From Antarcticimicrobium sp033791545 (lineage in GTDB: Bacteria; Pseudomonadota; Alphaproteobacteria; Rhodobacterales; Rhodobacteraceae), in the NCBI GenBank assembly GCA_033791545.1, contig JASJGL010000093.1, positions 1 to 24,700 of the forward strand: a DNA stretch of 24,700 nt, written 5' to 3'. Position 1 is the stretch's first letter, and the number at the start of each line of letters is the position of its first letter. Under the pieces are notes generated by a model. It worked only from the letters and a program-made list of their open reading frames with translations. It was not told the origin of the DNA and ran no database searches. Positions 7,536-14,827 of this stretch are shown piece by piece. The translations under genes were made by a program, and so were the position numbers.

Positions 7536-10154
7536 TTAGTGCACCACTGCGTCGTCCGGTTTGGGCCGGTTGCTGGCCCCGATCCGTTCGCCGACGATCA
7601 GCCCATCGGCCCCGGCGGTGACCGGGATGGTATCGCCATCCTTCACCTCTCCGGCCAAGAGCATCTCGGCCAGCGGGTTTTGCAGCGCGGTCTGGATCAC
7701 CCGTTTCAGCGGGCGCGCCCCGAACACCGGGTCATAGCCTTCGTCCGCCAACCATTTATGCGCCGCTGCATCCAGTTGCAGCGTGATCTTGCGATCCGCC
7801 AGCCGTTTGAGCAGGCTGGCCATCTGAATATCAACGATGCCATCCATGTTCTCGCGGCTGAGCCGTTCAAAGATGATGGTTTCGTCCAGACGGTTGAGGA
7901 ATTCGGGGCGGAAATGGGCCCGCACCGCATCCATCACGTCGCGCCGCGCCTGGGCGCTGTCGCCACCCTCGGGCAGTTGGCTCAGCGCCTGGCTGCCAAG
8001 GTTGGAGGTCAGCACGATCAAGGTCTGCTTGAAGTCGACGGTGCGGCCATGACCATCGGTCAACACACCGTCATCGAGCACTTGCAGCAACACGTTGAAC
8101 ACGTCCGGATGGGCCTTTTCGACCTCGTCGAACAGCACCACCTGATAGGGCCGGCGACGGACCGCCTCGGTCAGCACCCCGCCCTCTTCATAGCCGACAT
8201 AGCCCGGAGGCGCGCCGATCAGACGGGCGACCGCGTGTTTCTCCATGAATTCGGACATGTCGATGCGCACCATCGCGTTGTCGTCGTCAAACAGATATTC
8301 GGCCACCGCCTTGGTCAGCTCGGTCTTGCCGACGCCGGTTGGCCCGAGGAACAGGAACGAGCCCAGCGGGCGGCCCTCGTCGTTGAGCCCCGCACGCGCC
8401 CGGCGCACGGCATTGGCAACCGCGCGCACGGCGGCGTCCTGTCCGATGACGCGCTTGTGCAGTTCGTCTTCCATCCGCAGCAGCTTTTCGCGCTCGCCCT
8501 CCAGCATCTTGGAAGTGGGGATGCCGGTCCAGCGTTCGACCACCGCCGCGATCTGTTCGGGGCGGACAGCCTCTTCGACCATCATGCCGTCGCCTTCGGC
8601 CTGTTCGGCCCCGGCCAGCTGTTTTTCCAGCTGCGGGATCACGCCATAGGACAGCTCCCCGGCCTTGGCGAGGTTGCCCTCGCGCTTGGCGATGTCGAGA
8701 TCGGCGCGGGCCCGGTCAAGCTGTTCCTTGAGCTCGCGGCCAGAGGCCAGCTTATCCCGCTCGGCCTGCCATTGCGCGGTCATCTCGGCAGAGCGTTCCT
8801 GCAGATCCGACAGCTCTTTTTGCAGCGTTTCCAGCCGGTCCTTGGAGGCGGTGTCATCCTCTTTCTTGAGCGCCTCGGCCTCGATTTGCAATTGCAGGAT
8901 CTGACGATCAAGTTGGTCCAGCTCTTCGGGTTTGCTGTCCACTTCCATCCGCAGGCGCGAAGCGGCCTCGTCCATCAGGTCGATCGCCTTGTCGGGCAGG
9001 AACCGGTCGGTGATGTAGCGGTTGGACAGGGTCGCGGCTGCAACCAGCGCCGCGTCAGAGATCCGCACACCGTGGTGCAGCTCATACTTTTCCTTGATGC
9101 CGCGCAGGATCGAAATGGTGTCCTCGACGGTCGGCTCCTCGACCAGGATCGGCTGGAACCGACGGGCAAGAGCCGCGTCTTTTTCGACATATTTGCGGTA
9201 TTCATCCAACGTGGTCGCGCCGATACAGTGCAACTCACCGCGCGCCAGCGCCGGTTTGATCAGGTTGGCCGCATCCATCGCGCCATCGGATTTGCCCGCG
9301 CCAACCAGCGTGTGCATCTCGTCGATGAACAGGATGATTTCGCCGGCGGCGTCCTCGATCTCGTTCAGGACCGCTTTCAGGCGTTCTTCGAATTCACCCC
9401 GGTATTTCGCCCCGGCGATCAGCGCGCCCATGTCGAGCGCCAGAAGTTTCTTGTTGCGCAGGCTTTCGGGCACATCGCCGTTGATGATGCGCAGCGCCAG
9501 CCCCTCGGCGATGGCGGTCTTGCCGACACCGGGTTCACCGATCAGCACCGGGTTGTTCTTGGTGCGCCGACTCAACACCTGCATGGAGCGGCGAATTTCT
9601 TCGTCGCGGCCGATGATCGGGTCGATCTTGCCCTGTTCGGCGGCCTCGGTCAGGTCGCGCGCATATTTCTTGAGCGCGTCATAGCCCTCTTCTGCCGACG
9701 CGGTGTCGGCGGTGCGGCCCTTGCGGATATCGTTGATCGCCTCGTTCAGCTTTTGCGCCGAGACGGCCCCGGCCTCCAGCGCCGTTTTCGCACCGGATTT
9801 GACCATGCAAAGAGCCATTAGGACGCGTTCCACCGGCACATAGCTGTCGCCAGCTTTTTTGGCCAGTTTCTCGGCCTCGTCCAACACCTTGGCGGTTTGC
9901 GTGTCGATATAGATCTGGGCCGCGTCGCCGCTGACCTTGGGCAGCTTTTTCACGGCGGCTTCCAGCGCCTCGACCACGCGGGCGGGGGTGCCCCCGGCGC
10001 GGGTGATCAGGTTGCTGGCCAGCCCTTGATCGTCGTCCATCAATGCCTTGAGCAGATGTTCGGGAACCACTCGCTGATGCTCTTCTCGCATTGCGATCGT
10101 TTGTGCCGCCTGCACAAAACCACGTGCCCGCTCAGTGAACTTGTTCAAGTCCAT
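7536..10154 (-). CDS. clpB: ClpB protein disaggregase (Hsp100)
   Basis: ClpB is a cytoplasmic hexameric AAA+ unfoldase that, with DnaK, extracts polypeptides from aggregates after heat stress. The 872-residue product has every expected part: the N-terminal Clp repeat domain (1-145), AAA1 with Walker A GEPGVGKT at 206-213 and Walker B LFIDEMH near 275-281, the coiled-coil M domain at about 400-525, AAA2 with GPTGVGKT at 604-611, and the C-terminal small domain. I chose the ATG at 10154 because AAGGAGAG precedes it and MDLNKFT is the family N terminus; the frame is open 71 codons further upstream. The M domain separates it from ClpA/ClpC. Regulation is visible as a sigma-32 promoter about 80 bases upstream. 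Confidence 0.98.
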   Translation of the reverse strand: MDLNKFTERARGFVQAAQTIAMREEHQRVVPEHLLKALMDDDQGLASNLITRAGGTPARVVEALEAAVKKLPKVSGDAAQIYIDTQTAKVLDEAEKLAKKAGDSYVPVERVLMALCMVKSGAKTALEAGAVSAQKLNEAINDIRKGRTADTASAEEGYDALKKYARDLTEAAEQGKIDPIIGRDEEIRRSMQVLSRRTKNNPVLIGEPGVGKTAIAEGLALRIINGDVPESLRNKKLLALDMGALIAGAKYRGEFEERLKAVLNEIEDAAGEIILFIDEMHTLVGAGKSDGAMDAANLIKPALARGELHCIGATTLDEYRKYVEKDAALARRFQPILVEEPTVEDTISILRGIKEKYELHHGVRISDAALVAAATLSNRYITDRFLPDKAIDLMDEAASRLRMEVDSKPEELDQLDRQILQLQIEAEALKKEDDTASKDRLETLQKELSDLQERSAEMTAQWQAERDKLASGRELKEQLDRARADLDIAKREGNLAKAGELSYGVIPQLEKQLAGAEQAEGDGMMVEEAVRPEQIAAVVERWTGIPTSKMLEGEREKLLRMEDELHKRVIGQDAAVRAVANAVRRARAGLNDEGRPLGSFLFLGPTGVGKTELTKAVAEYLFDDDNAMVRIDMSEFMEKHAVARLIGAPPGYVGYEEGGVLTEAVRRRPYQVVLFDEVEKAHPDVFNVLLQVLDDGVLTDGHGRTVDFKQTLIVLTSNLGSQALSQLPEGGDSAQARRDVMDAVRAHFRPEFLNRLDETIIFERLSRENMDGIVDIQMASLLKRLADRKITLQLDAAAHKWLADEGYDPVFGARPLKRVIQTALQNPLAEMLLAGEVKDGDTIPVTAGADGLIVGERIGASNRPKPDDAVVH

Positions 10155-10231
10155 GCGTCTCTCCTTGTTAAAGCGCCCGGAGAATTTGATGCCCGCTTTG
10201 CGGCGCACCGGGGACCGGGCCTCAGGAATAG

Positions 10232-10259
10232 ATTTGGGGAGAAGGCGGGGTAGTTCAAG
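10232..10259 (-). promoter_or_regulatory. Sigma-32 (RpoH) heat-shock promoter of clpB
   Basis: On the minus strand, CTTGAA (10259-10254), 14 bases, then CCCCAAAT (10239-10232). The RpoH consensus is CTTGAA-N13-17-CCCCATNT, so the -35 is perfect and the -10 is off by one base. Transcription would start near 10225, giving a leader of about 70 bases before the clpB ATG. Confidence 0.8.
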
Positions 10260-10402
10260 ACCTAATGACCGGAAAACGGGCCGGAAATCGTCCCGGACCG
10301 CAGGCGGGATGGCGGCGGGCGAAGGCTGTCGCGGAATTTCCTGCCCGCCGCCATATTCCTGCACCAATTGCGGGCAATACCGAGGAAAAACAGGAGGCCA
10401 TC

Positions 10403-10669
10403 ATGCAGATCACCGACGTCGAGATTTCCGCCCCCGAGTATTGCCCCGAGCAGGCACGGCACCGGGCCAGCGTTTGCCTGACACTGGCCGACCGGATCGT
10501 GACGCTGTTCTGTTCGGTCGAATTGACGGCCGAGAGTGGCGCAGAGGCACGCCGCGCGGCGTTTCTCGGCGATGCGCTGCGGCAGATGAAACGGATGCCA
10601 GAGTTTCGCGCCGGGCGCGCAACGCTGGAGATCGCCGAAGGGCTGACGCCACACCCCGCCTTTGCCTGA
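10403..10669 (+). CDS. Small hypothetical protein (88 aa)
   Basis: I do not recognise this family. The start at 10403 is supported by AGGAGG (10392-10397). The product is soluble-looking, with no signal peptide or membrane helix. It has two cysteines (in EYCPEQ and SVCLTL), a hydrophobic strand-like core (VCLTLADRIVTLFCSVEL), then a charged helix (AEARRAAFLGDALRQMKRM). It lies divergent from clpB and 89 bases upstream of pyrF on the same strand, so co-transcription with pyrF is possible. A perfect 15-bp direct repeat overlaps its stop codon. Confidence 0.65.
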   Translation: MQITDVEISAPEYCPEQARHRASVCLTLADRIVTLFCSVELTAESGAEARRAAFLGDALRQMKRMPEFRAGRATLEIAEGLTPHPAFA

Positions 10670-10692
10670 CTGCGGGTTTTGCCTGACTGCGG
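10661..10692 (+). repeat. Perfect 15-bp direct repeat over a stop codon
   Basis: TTTGCCTGACTGCGG occurs at 10661-10675 and again at 10678-10692, two bases apart. The first copy contains the stop codon of the 88-aa gene. It looks like a small tandem duplication between this gene and the pyrF promoter. Confidence 0.8.
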
Positions 10693-10700
10693 CCCATCTC

Positions 10701-10729
10701 TTGTCTGGTGCGGCGGCGCAGCCTAAAGA
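10701..10729 (+). promoter_or_regulatory. Possible pyrF promoter within a GC palindrome
   Basis: TTGTCT (10701-10706), 17 bases, TAAAGA (10724-10729). The inverted arms TGCGGCGGC (10709-10717) and GCCGCCGCA (10733-10741) flank the presumed -10, so the palindrome could be an operator, or a hairpin if transcription starts upstream. Confidence 0.35.
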
Positions 10730-10758
10730 GGGGCCGCCGCAACCCGAGGAGAAGCCCA

Positions 10759-11454
10759 ATGTCCGATGACCGCCTGATCGTTGCCCTGGACGTGCCCAAT
10801 GCCATTCAGGCGCTCGCGCTGACTGAAAAGCTGGGCGATAGCGTCAGCTTTTACAAGATCGGGCTGGGGATGCTCACCGGGGGCGGTCTGGGCCTTGCGC
10901 ATGAGCTGATCGCAGAGCAGGGCAAGCGCATCTTTCTTGACATGAAGCTGTTCGACATCGGTGCCACCGTCGAGGCGGCGGTGCGGGGTCTGGCACAGTT
11001 CGATCTGGATTTCCTGACCGTGCATGGCGACCCGCATGTGGTGCGCGCCGCCAAGGAAGGCGCGGCTGGCAAGGATATGAAGATCCTCGCGGTAACGATC
11101 CTGACCTCGCTGGACCGGTCCGATCTGGATGACGGGCTGATCAAGCCGGGCGATCTGGCCGAGCTGGTGGTGGAGCGCGCCGCGCGTGCGCTTGAGGCCG
11201 GGGCCGACGGGGTGATTGCCAGCCCGCAGGAAGCCGCCGCAATCCGGGCACTGCCGCAGGCCGAGGGCCGGTTGATCGTGACACCGGGGGTGCGCCCGGC
11301 AGGCAGCGCGCTTGGCGATCAGAAACGGGTGGCGACGCCGGGCAGCGCGATTGCCGCCGGGGCCGATCATATCGTGGTCGGGCGCCCGGTCTGGCAGGCC
11401 CAAAACCCGCGCGAGGCGGCGCAGGCGATCCTGAGCGAGCTGGCTGCGCTTTAA
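10759..11454 (+). CDS. pyrF: Orotidine 5'-phosphate decarboxylase
   Basis: PyrF makes UMP by decarboxylating orotidine 5'-phosphate, the last step of de novo pyrimidine synthesis in the cytoplasm. The 231-residue product has the standard length of bacterial group I enzymes. Visible landmarks are ALDVP (Asp11), the Lys in YKIGLG (Lys33), the catalytic Asp61-x-Lys63-x-x-Asp66 motif (DMKLFD), and the phosphate-binding TPGVRP and VVGRP loops. GAGGAGAAG before the ATG at 10759 rules out the longer upstream frame. No other pyrimidine genes are adjacent. Confidence 0.97.
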   Translation: MSDDRLIVALDVPNAIQALALTEKLGDSVSFYKIGLGMLTGGGLGLAHELIAEQGKRIFLDMKLFDIGATVEAAVRGLAQFDLDFLTVHGDPHVVRAAKEGAAGKDMKILAVTILTSLDRSDLDDGLIKPGDLAELVVERAARALEAGADGVIASPQEAAAIRALPQAEGRLIVTPGVRPAGSALGDQKRVATPGSAIAAGADHIVVGRPVWQAQNPREAAQAILSELAAL

Positions 11455-11552
11455 GCCTCAGAACGGCACAAATATGTTGCGGCGCCGCACAGCATCCGTG
11501 GCCGAAAAGGCACATTTCGGGCGCCTGTTTGGCCGATGCGGAAATCCGGGCT

Positions 11553-11572
11553 TCAAAACGAGCCTGTTTTGA
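11553..11572. promoter_or_regulatory. Palindrome TCAAAAC-N6-GTTTTGA
   Basis: Seven-base perfect arms (11553-11559 and 11566-11572) lie about 100 bases after pyrF and 28 bases before the first hairpin of the candidate small RNA. There is no T run after it, so an operator is as likely as a hairpin. Confidence 0.4.
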
Positions 11573-11589
11573 GCGATTCTAAATTCAGG

Positions 11590-11662
11590 ACACTCCCCCA
11601 ACGAACCTTTTCTTCCTGTGGTTCGTTACCTTCCCCCCGCCTCAGCAGCGGGGGGTCTTTCT
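11590..11662 (+). ncRNA. Candidate two-hairpin small RNA
   Basis: Hairpin 1 is AACGAACC (11600-11607) with GGTTCGTT (11620-11627) and a 12-base pyrimidine-rich loop containing CTTCCT. Hairpin 2 is CCCCCCGC (11633-11640) with GCGGGGGG (11648-11655), followed by TCTTTCT, a good terminator. No coding frame fits the segment. The exposed CTTCCT and the CCTTCC run between the stems could pair with ribosome binding sites. The 5' end is a guess, and I see no clean promoter. It might instead be the processed 3' end of the pyrF transcript, or simply the pyrF terminator region. Confidence 0.45.
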
Positions 11663-11673
11663 GTGAGATGCCC

Positions 11674-12117
11674 TTACCCCGCCTTTTCCGCCTGCTGCTC
11701 CAGATAGAGCGCCAGCGTCTCGGCGAAATGCGGCACCGCGAGCGGGTGGCGGCAGTAGGTTCGCGGCGCCATCAGGCACCAGTCCTGCCCTTCGTCCCCC
11801 AGCCGCACGTCGGCGACACGGGCGGCGGGCAGATGCGCGACAAAAAACCAGACCCGGCCATGGGGGCGCAGATAGCTGCGCGACCAGGTGATCTGATCCG
11901 GCGACAGGGTCAGGTCCACCTCTTCGCGGGTTTCCCTTAGGGCGCAGTCCACCGGGGTCTCAATGCCTTCGCGGCCTCCACCGGGCAGATCCCAATGGCC
12001 GGGCCAAGGAATGTCGGGCCGATCATCACGCTGGATCACCAACAGATCGGGGCCCAGAAACAGCGCCAGCTTGGCCCCGGAAAAGGGCGCAATTTCGATA
12101 TCACGCTGATCTGTCAT
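11674..12117 (-). CDS. NUDIX hydrolase
   Basis: The 147-residue product is a single-domain NUDIX pyrophosphohydrolase. The NUDIX box is visible as G-x5-E-x7-RETREEVDL (from GGREGIETP), which keeps the metal-binding glutamates but has Asp where the box usually has its last Gly. It is preceded by WDLPGG. Substrates of such proteins range from oxidised nucleotides to dinucleotides and cannot be read from sequence. The frame is open for 22 more codons upstream. I prefer the ATG at 12117 (MTDQRD) because it gives a normal domain start; its GGAA ribosome site is weak. It is divergent from dinB and convergent with the pyrF/sRNA unit. Confidence 0.85.
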   Translation of the reverse strand: MTDQRDIEIAPFSGAKLALFLGPDLLVIQRDDRPDIPWPGHWDLPGGGREGIETPVDCALRETREEVDLTLSPDQITWSRSYLRPHGRVWFFVAHLPAARVADVRLGDEGQDWCLMAPRTYCRHPLAVPHFAETLALYLEQQAEKAG

Positions 12118-12188
12118 GCTGACTGTTCCATTGATCCGGCCTATGGTCTGACAGAGATAACCATCACCCAGCCGAGATTCCACCTCCC

Positions 12189-13463
12189 ATGCATGCGCTT
12201 TGCCGTGATTGCCTGAGCCAGTTCGACCCGACTGAGGGCCCTTCCGGGCGCGTGCGCCGTTGTCCGTCCTGTGGCAGTCCGCGCGTCTTGGTGCATGACG
12301 AACTGTTCAGCCTGACCATCGCGCATATGGATTGCGACGCCTTCTATGCCAGCGTCGAAAAGCGCGACAATCCCGATCTGGCGGGCAAACCGGTAATCAT
12401 CGGCGGCGGGCGGCGCGGGGTGGTGTCGACCGCCTGCTATGTGGCGCGGATCCGGGGCGTGCATTCGGCGATGCCGATGTTTCAGGCGCTGAAGCTGTGC
12501 CCCGATGCGGTGGTGATCGCGCCCCGGATGGAGGTCTATGCCGAGGTCTCGCGCCAGATCCGCGCAATGATGCAGGAGCTGACCCCGGCGATCGAACCCC
12601 TGTCGCTGGACGAGGCGTTTCTGGATCTGTCGGGCACCGAAAAGCTGCATGGCGCGCCCCCGGCGGTGATGCTGGCGCGGCTGGTGGCGCGGATGAAGGA
12701 CACGTTGGGAGTGACCGGGTCGATCGGGCTGAGCCATAACAAGTTTCTGGCCAAGGTGGCCTCGGATCTCGACAAACCGCAGGGGTTCGCGGTGATCGGG
12801 CGGGCCGAGACAGCGGCGTTCCTGCGCGACCGGCCGGTGCGGATGCTTTGGGGGATTGGACCGGCGGCGCAGGGCGCGTTGGAGCGTGCCGGGATCCGGA
12901 CCTTCGCCGATCTGCTGCGCTGGGAGCAGCGCGATCTGCAGGCCCGGTTCGGCAATATGGGCGACCGGCTGTACCATCTGGCGCGCGGGGAAGACCGGCG
13001 CCGCGTCGAGGCGAATGCGCCGATGAAGTCGATCTCGAACGAGACCACCTTTCACGAGGATACCGGTGATGCCGACATCCTTGACGGGCATCTGTGGCGG
13101 ATGGCCGAAAAGGTATCGGGGCGGGCCAAGGCCAAGGGGTTGGCCGGGCGGGTCGTGGTGTTGAAGCTGAAACGCTCGGATCACAGCCTGCTGACCCGGC
13201 GGGTGGCGCTGCACGATGCGACGCAGATGGCCGACCGGCTGTATCGCAGCGCGCGCGCGTTGTTCGATCAGCTGGGCGACCGGGGGCCCTATCGGCTGTT
13301 AGGGGTCGGGATCACCGAGCTTTGCCCCGAGGCCGAGGCGGATATGTCCGGCGATCTGCTGGACCCGGGCGCGGCCCGACGCAGCGATGCAGAGCGGGCC
13401 GCGGACGAGATCAGACGCCGGTTCGGTGCGGATGCGATCAAGAAAGGACGGGCGCTACGATAA
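12189..13463 (+). CDS. dinB: DNA polymerase IV with N-terminal zinc-ribbon-like extension
   Basis: This is a Y-family translesion polymerase. The 424-residue product has about 40 extra N-terminal residues with Cys5-x2-Cys8 and Cys25-x2-Cys28, a likely zinc ribbon, before the catalytic core. The core shows Asp47 (HMDCDAFYASVE) and Asp140-Glu141 (LSLDEAFLD) as metal ligands, with Tyr52 at the steric-gate position. Finger and thumb (helix-hairpin-helix near MLWGIGPAAQGAL) and the little-finger domain follow. I see no obvious C-terminal QLxLF clamp-binding motif; the protein ends GADAIKKGRALR. No strong ribosome site precedes the ATG, but this start includes the cysteine pairs. It is divergent from the NUDIX gene with a 71-bp gap. 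Confidence 0.95.
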   Translation: MHALCRDCLSQFDPTEGPSGRVRRCPSCGSPRVLVHDELFSLTIAHMDCDAFYASVEKRDNPDLAGKPVIIGGGRRGVVSTACYVARIRGVHSAMPMFQALKLCPDAVVIAPRMEVYAEVSRQIRAMMQELTPAIEPLSLDEAFLDLSGTEKLHGAPPAVMLARLVARMKDTLGVTGSIGLSHNKFLAKVASDLDKPQGFAVIGRAETAAFLRDRPVRMLWGIGPAAQGALERAGIRTFADLLRWEQRDLQARFGNMGDRLYHLARGEDRRRVEANAPMKSISNETTFHEDTGDADILDGHLWRMAEKVSGRAKAKGLAGRVVVLKLKRSDHSLLTRRVALHDATQMADRLYRSARALFDQLGDRGPYRLLGVGITELCPEAEADMSGDLLDPGAARRSDAERAADEIRRRFGADAIKKGRALR

Positions 13464-13472
13464 GCAGGCCCC

Positions 13473-13486
13473 GGCCCCGAAGGGCC
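13473..13486. terminator. Short hairpin between convergent dinB and paaK-like genes
   Basis: GGCCC (13473-13477) and GGGCC (13482-13486) enclose CGAA. On the minus strand this is a stable TTCG tetraloop closed by C-G. There is no T run, so termination would be inefficient or Rho-assisted. It fills the 29-bp gap between two convergent stop codons. Confidence 0.35.
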
Positions 13487-13492
13487 AGACCG

Positions 13493-14668
13493 TTAATCGT
13501 ATTTGCGCTGATCCTCGATCACCAGCCCGTCCTTGGGCAGCGTACCGGGGGTGACCACCTCGATCTTGCCCTTGAGCTTGAGCAGATCGGCCACGCTGGC
13601 GGAATAGGCCCCGCCGTCGCCGCCGCTTTCGGCTTCGATCTGGACGGTCATGGCGTCCATTTCGCCGTCGCGGGTGGCGATGACGCGGGCCTTGACGATC
13701 TCGGCGTGTTTTTCGACCAGTTGCGCCACCTGTTCCGGGCGCACGAACATGCCCTTGATCTTGGTGGTCTGATCGGCGCGCCCCATCCAGCCCTTGATCC
13801 GCATGTTGGTGCGCCCGCAAGGCGATTGCCCCGGCAGCACGGCGGACAAATCCCCGGTGGCAAAACGCACAAGCGGGTAATCGGGGTTCAACGTGGTCAC
13901 CACCACCTCGCCGACCTCGCCGAGGGCGACCGGCGTGCCGGTGCCGGGGGTGACGATTTCAACGATAACCTGCTCGTCGACGATCATCCCGTCCATCGCC
14001 GCGCTTTCATAGGCGATATTGCCCAGATCAGCGGTGGCATAGCTTTGCAGGCAGGCGATACCGCGATCGGCGTATTCCTGACGCAACGACGGGAACAGGG
14101 CACCACCGCCCACCGCCGCCTTGGTGATTTTCAGCGCCAGCCCCATCGCCTCGGCCTTGTCGAGGATGATCTTGAGATAATCGGGCGTGCCGGCATAGGC
14201 TGTGACCCCGATATCATGGGCGGCGCGGGCCTGCAGCTCGGTCTGGCCGGTTCCGGCGGGTACCACGGCGGCGCCGACCGCGCGGGCGCCGCTTTCAAAG
14301 ATCATGCCGGCAGGGGTCAGGTGATAGCCGAAACAGTTCTGCACGATGTCGCCCTTGCCGATGCCGGCGGCACAGAGAAAGCGACCCATGCGCCACCAGT
14401 CATGGCTGATGCCGCCCGGCTCATAGATCGGGCCCGGCGACTGAAAGATATGGGCGACATTGGCCACCGGTAGCCCGCCAAACGGCGGCGTGGTCTTCTG
14501 TCGTGCGCTGAGGTCGGATTTGCGCAACACCGGCAAGGCAGTGAGGCCGCCCAGATCGTCCAGCGGATCGAGCCCGTTGCGGGCGAGATTGGCGTTCAGC
14601 GCCAACAGCTGATCAGCCGTGCGGGCATCGGCGGAGCGGGTTTCCAAATCGTCAAAATGAACCGTCAT
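13493..14668 (-). CDS. PaaK-like adenylate-forming enzyme with altered P-loop
   Basis: The 391-residue product has the overall plan and length of phenylacetate-CoA ligase family proteins. RFATGDLSAV matches the conserved ATP-binding Asp motif, GRADQTTKIKGMFV matches the hinge and A8 region, and a ferredoxin-like C-terminal domain ends in LPKDGLVIEDQRKYD. The usual glycine/serine-rich P-loop (SSGTTGKPT in PaaK) is replaced by SPGPIYEP at about 77-84, so its nucleotide handling may differ. By context (last gene of a Liv-type ABC operon with a second ligase) it probably activates an imported carboxylic acid to its CoA ester. The substrate is unknown, and ligase activity itself is inference. A GAGG site lies 9 bases before the ATG. 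Confidence 0.8.
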   Translation of the reverse strand: MTVHFDDLETRSADARTADQLLALNANLARNGLDPLDDLGGLTALPVLRKSDLSARQKTTPPFGGLPVANVAHIFQSPGPIYEPGGISHDWWRMGRFLCAAGIGKGDIVQNCFGYHLTPAGMIFESGARAVGAAVVPAGTGQTELQARAAHDIGVTAYAGTPDYLKIILDKAEAMGLALKITKAAVGGGALFPSLRQEYADRGIACLQSYATADLGNIAYESAAMDGMIVDEQVIVEIVTPGTGTPVALGEVGEVVVTTLNPDYPLVRFATGDLSAVLPGQSPCGRTNMRIKGWMGRADQTTKIKGMFVRPEQVAQLVEKHAEIVKARVIATRDGEMDAMTVQIEAESGGDGGAYSASVADLLKLKGKIEVVTPGTLPKDGLVIEDQRKYD

Positions 14669-14814
14669 TGTTCGACCTCGTCCTTGTCCTTGGCCCGCGC
14701 GCTTGGGCCGCTGCCCCGGTTGGCAGGGGATACCCCTGCGTCTGTAATCTGGTGGGCGCGGCGATCCGCAAGGGATCGCACGGGTTCGCCCGCCGGTGTC
14801 ATCGCGCCGCGCAT
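14665..14814 (-). CDS. Possible 49-aa small ORF coupled to the paaK-like gene
   Basis: Between livF and the paaK-like gene lies an open frame of 49 codons, starting with ATG at 14814 and ending in a TGA that overlaps the next gene's ATG (ATGA). The product would be hydrophilic with a charged tail (AKDKDEVEQ) and no recognisable domain. Its ATG is 14 bases after the livF stop but has no clear ribosome site. It could be a real small protein, a coupling leader, or untranslated spacer in a GC-rich frame. Confidence 0.3.
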   Translation of the reverse strand: MRGAMTPAGEPVRSLADRRAHQITDAGVSPANRGSGPSARAKDKDEVEQ

Positions 14815-14827
14815 CAGGCGGGCGCGC

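Noticed and set aside
7530..9821. 763-codon plus-strand open frame opposite clpB
   Set aside because: It is the antisense of a certain clpB gene. The product has low-complexity Gln/Leu/Gly/Arg composition with no recognisable domain and arises from strong GC codon bias.
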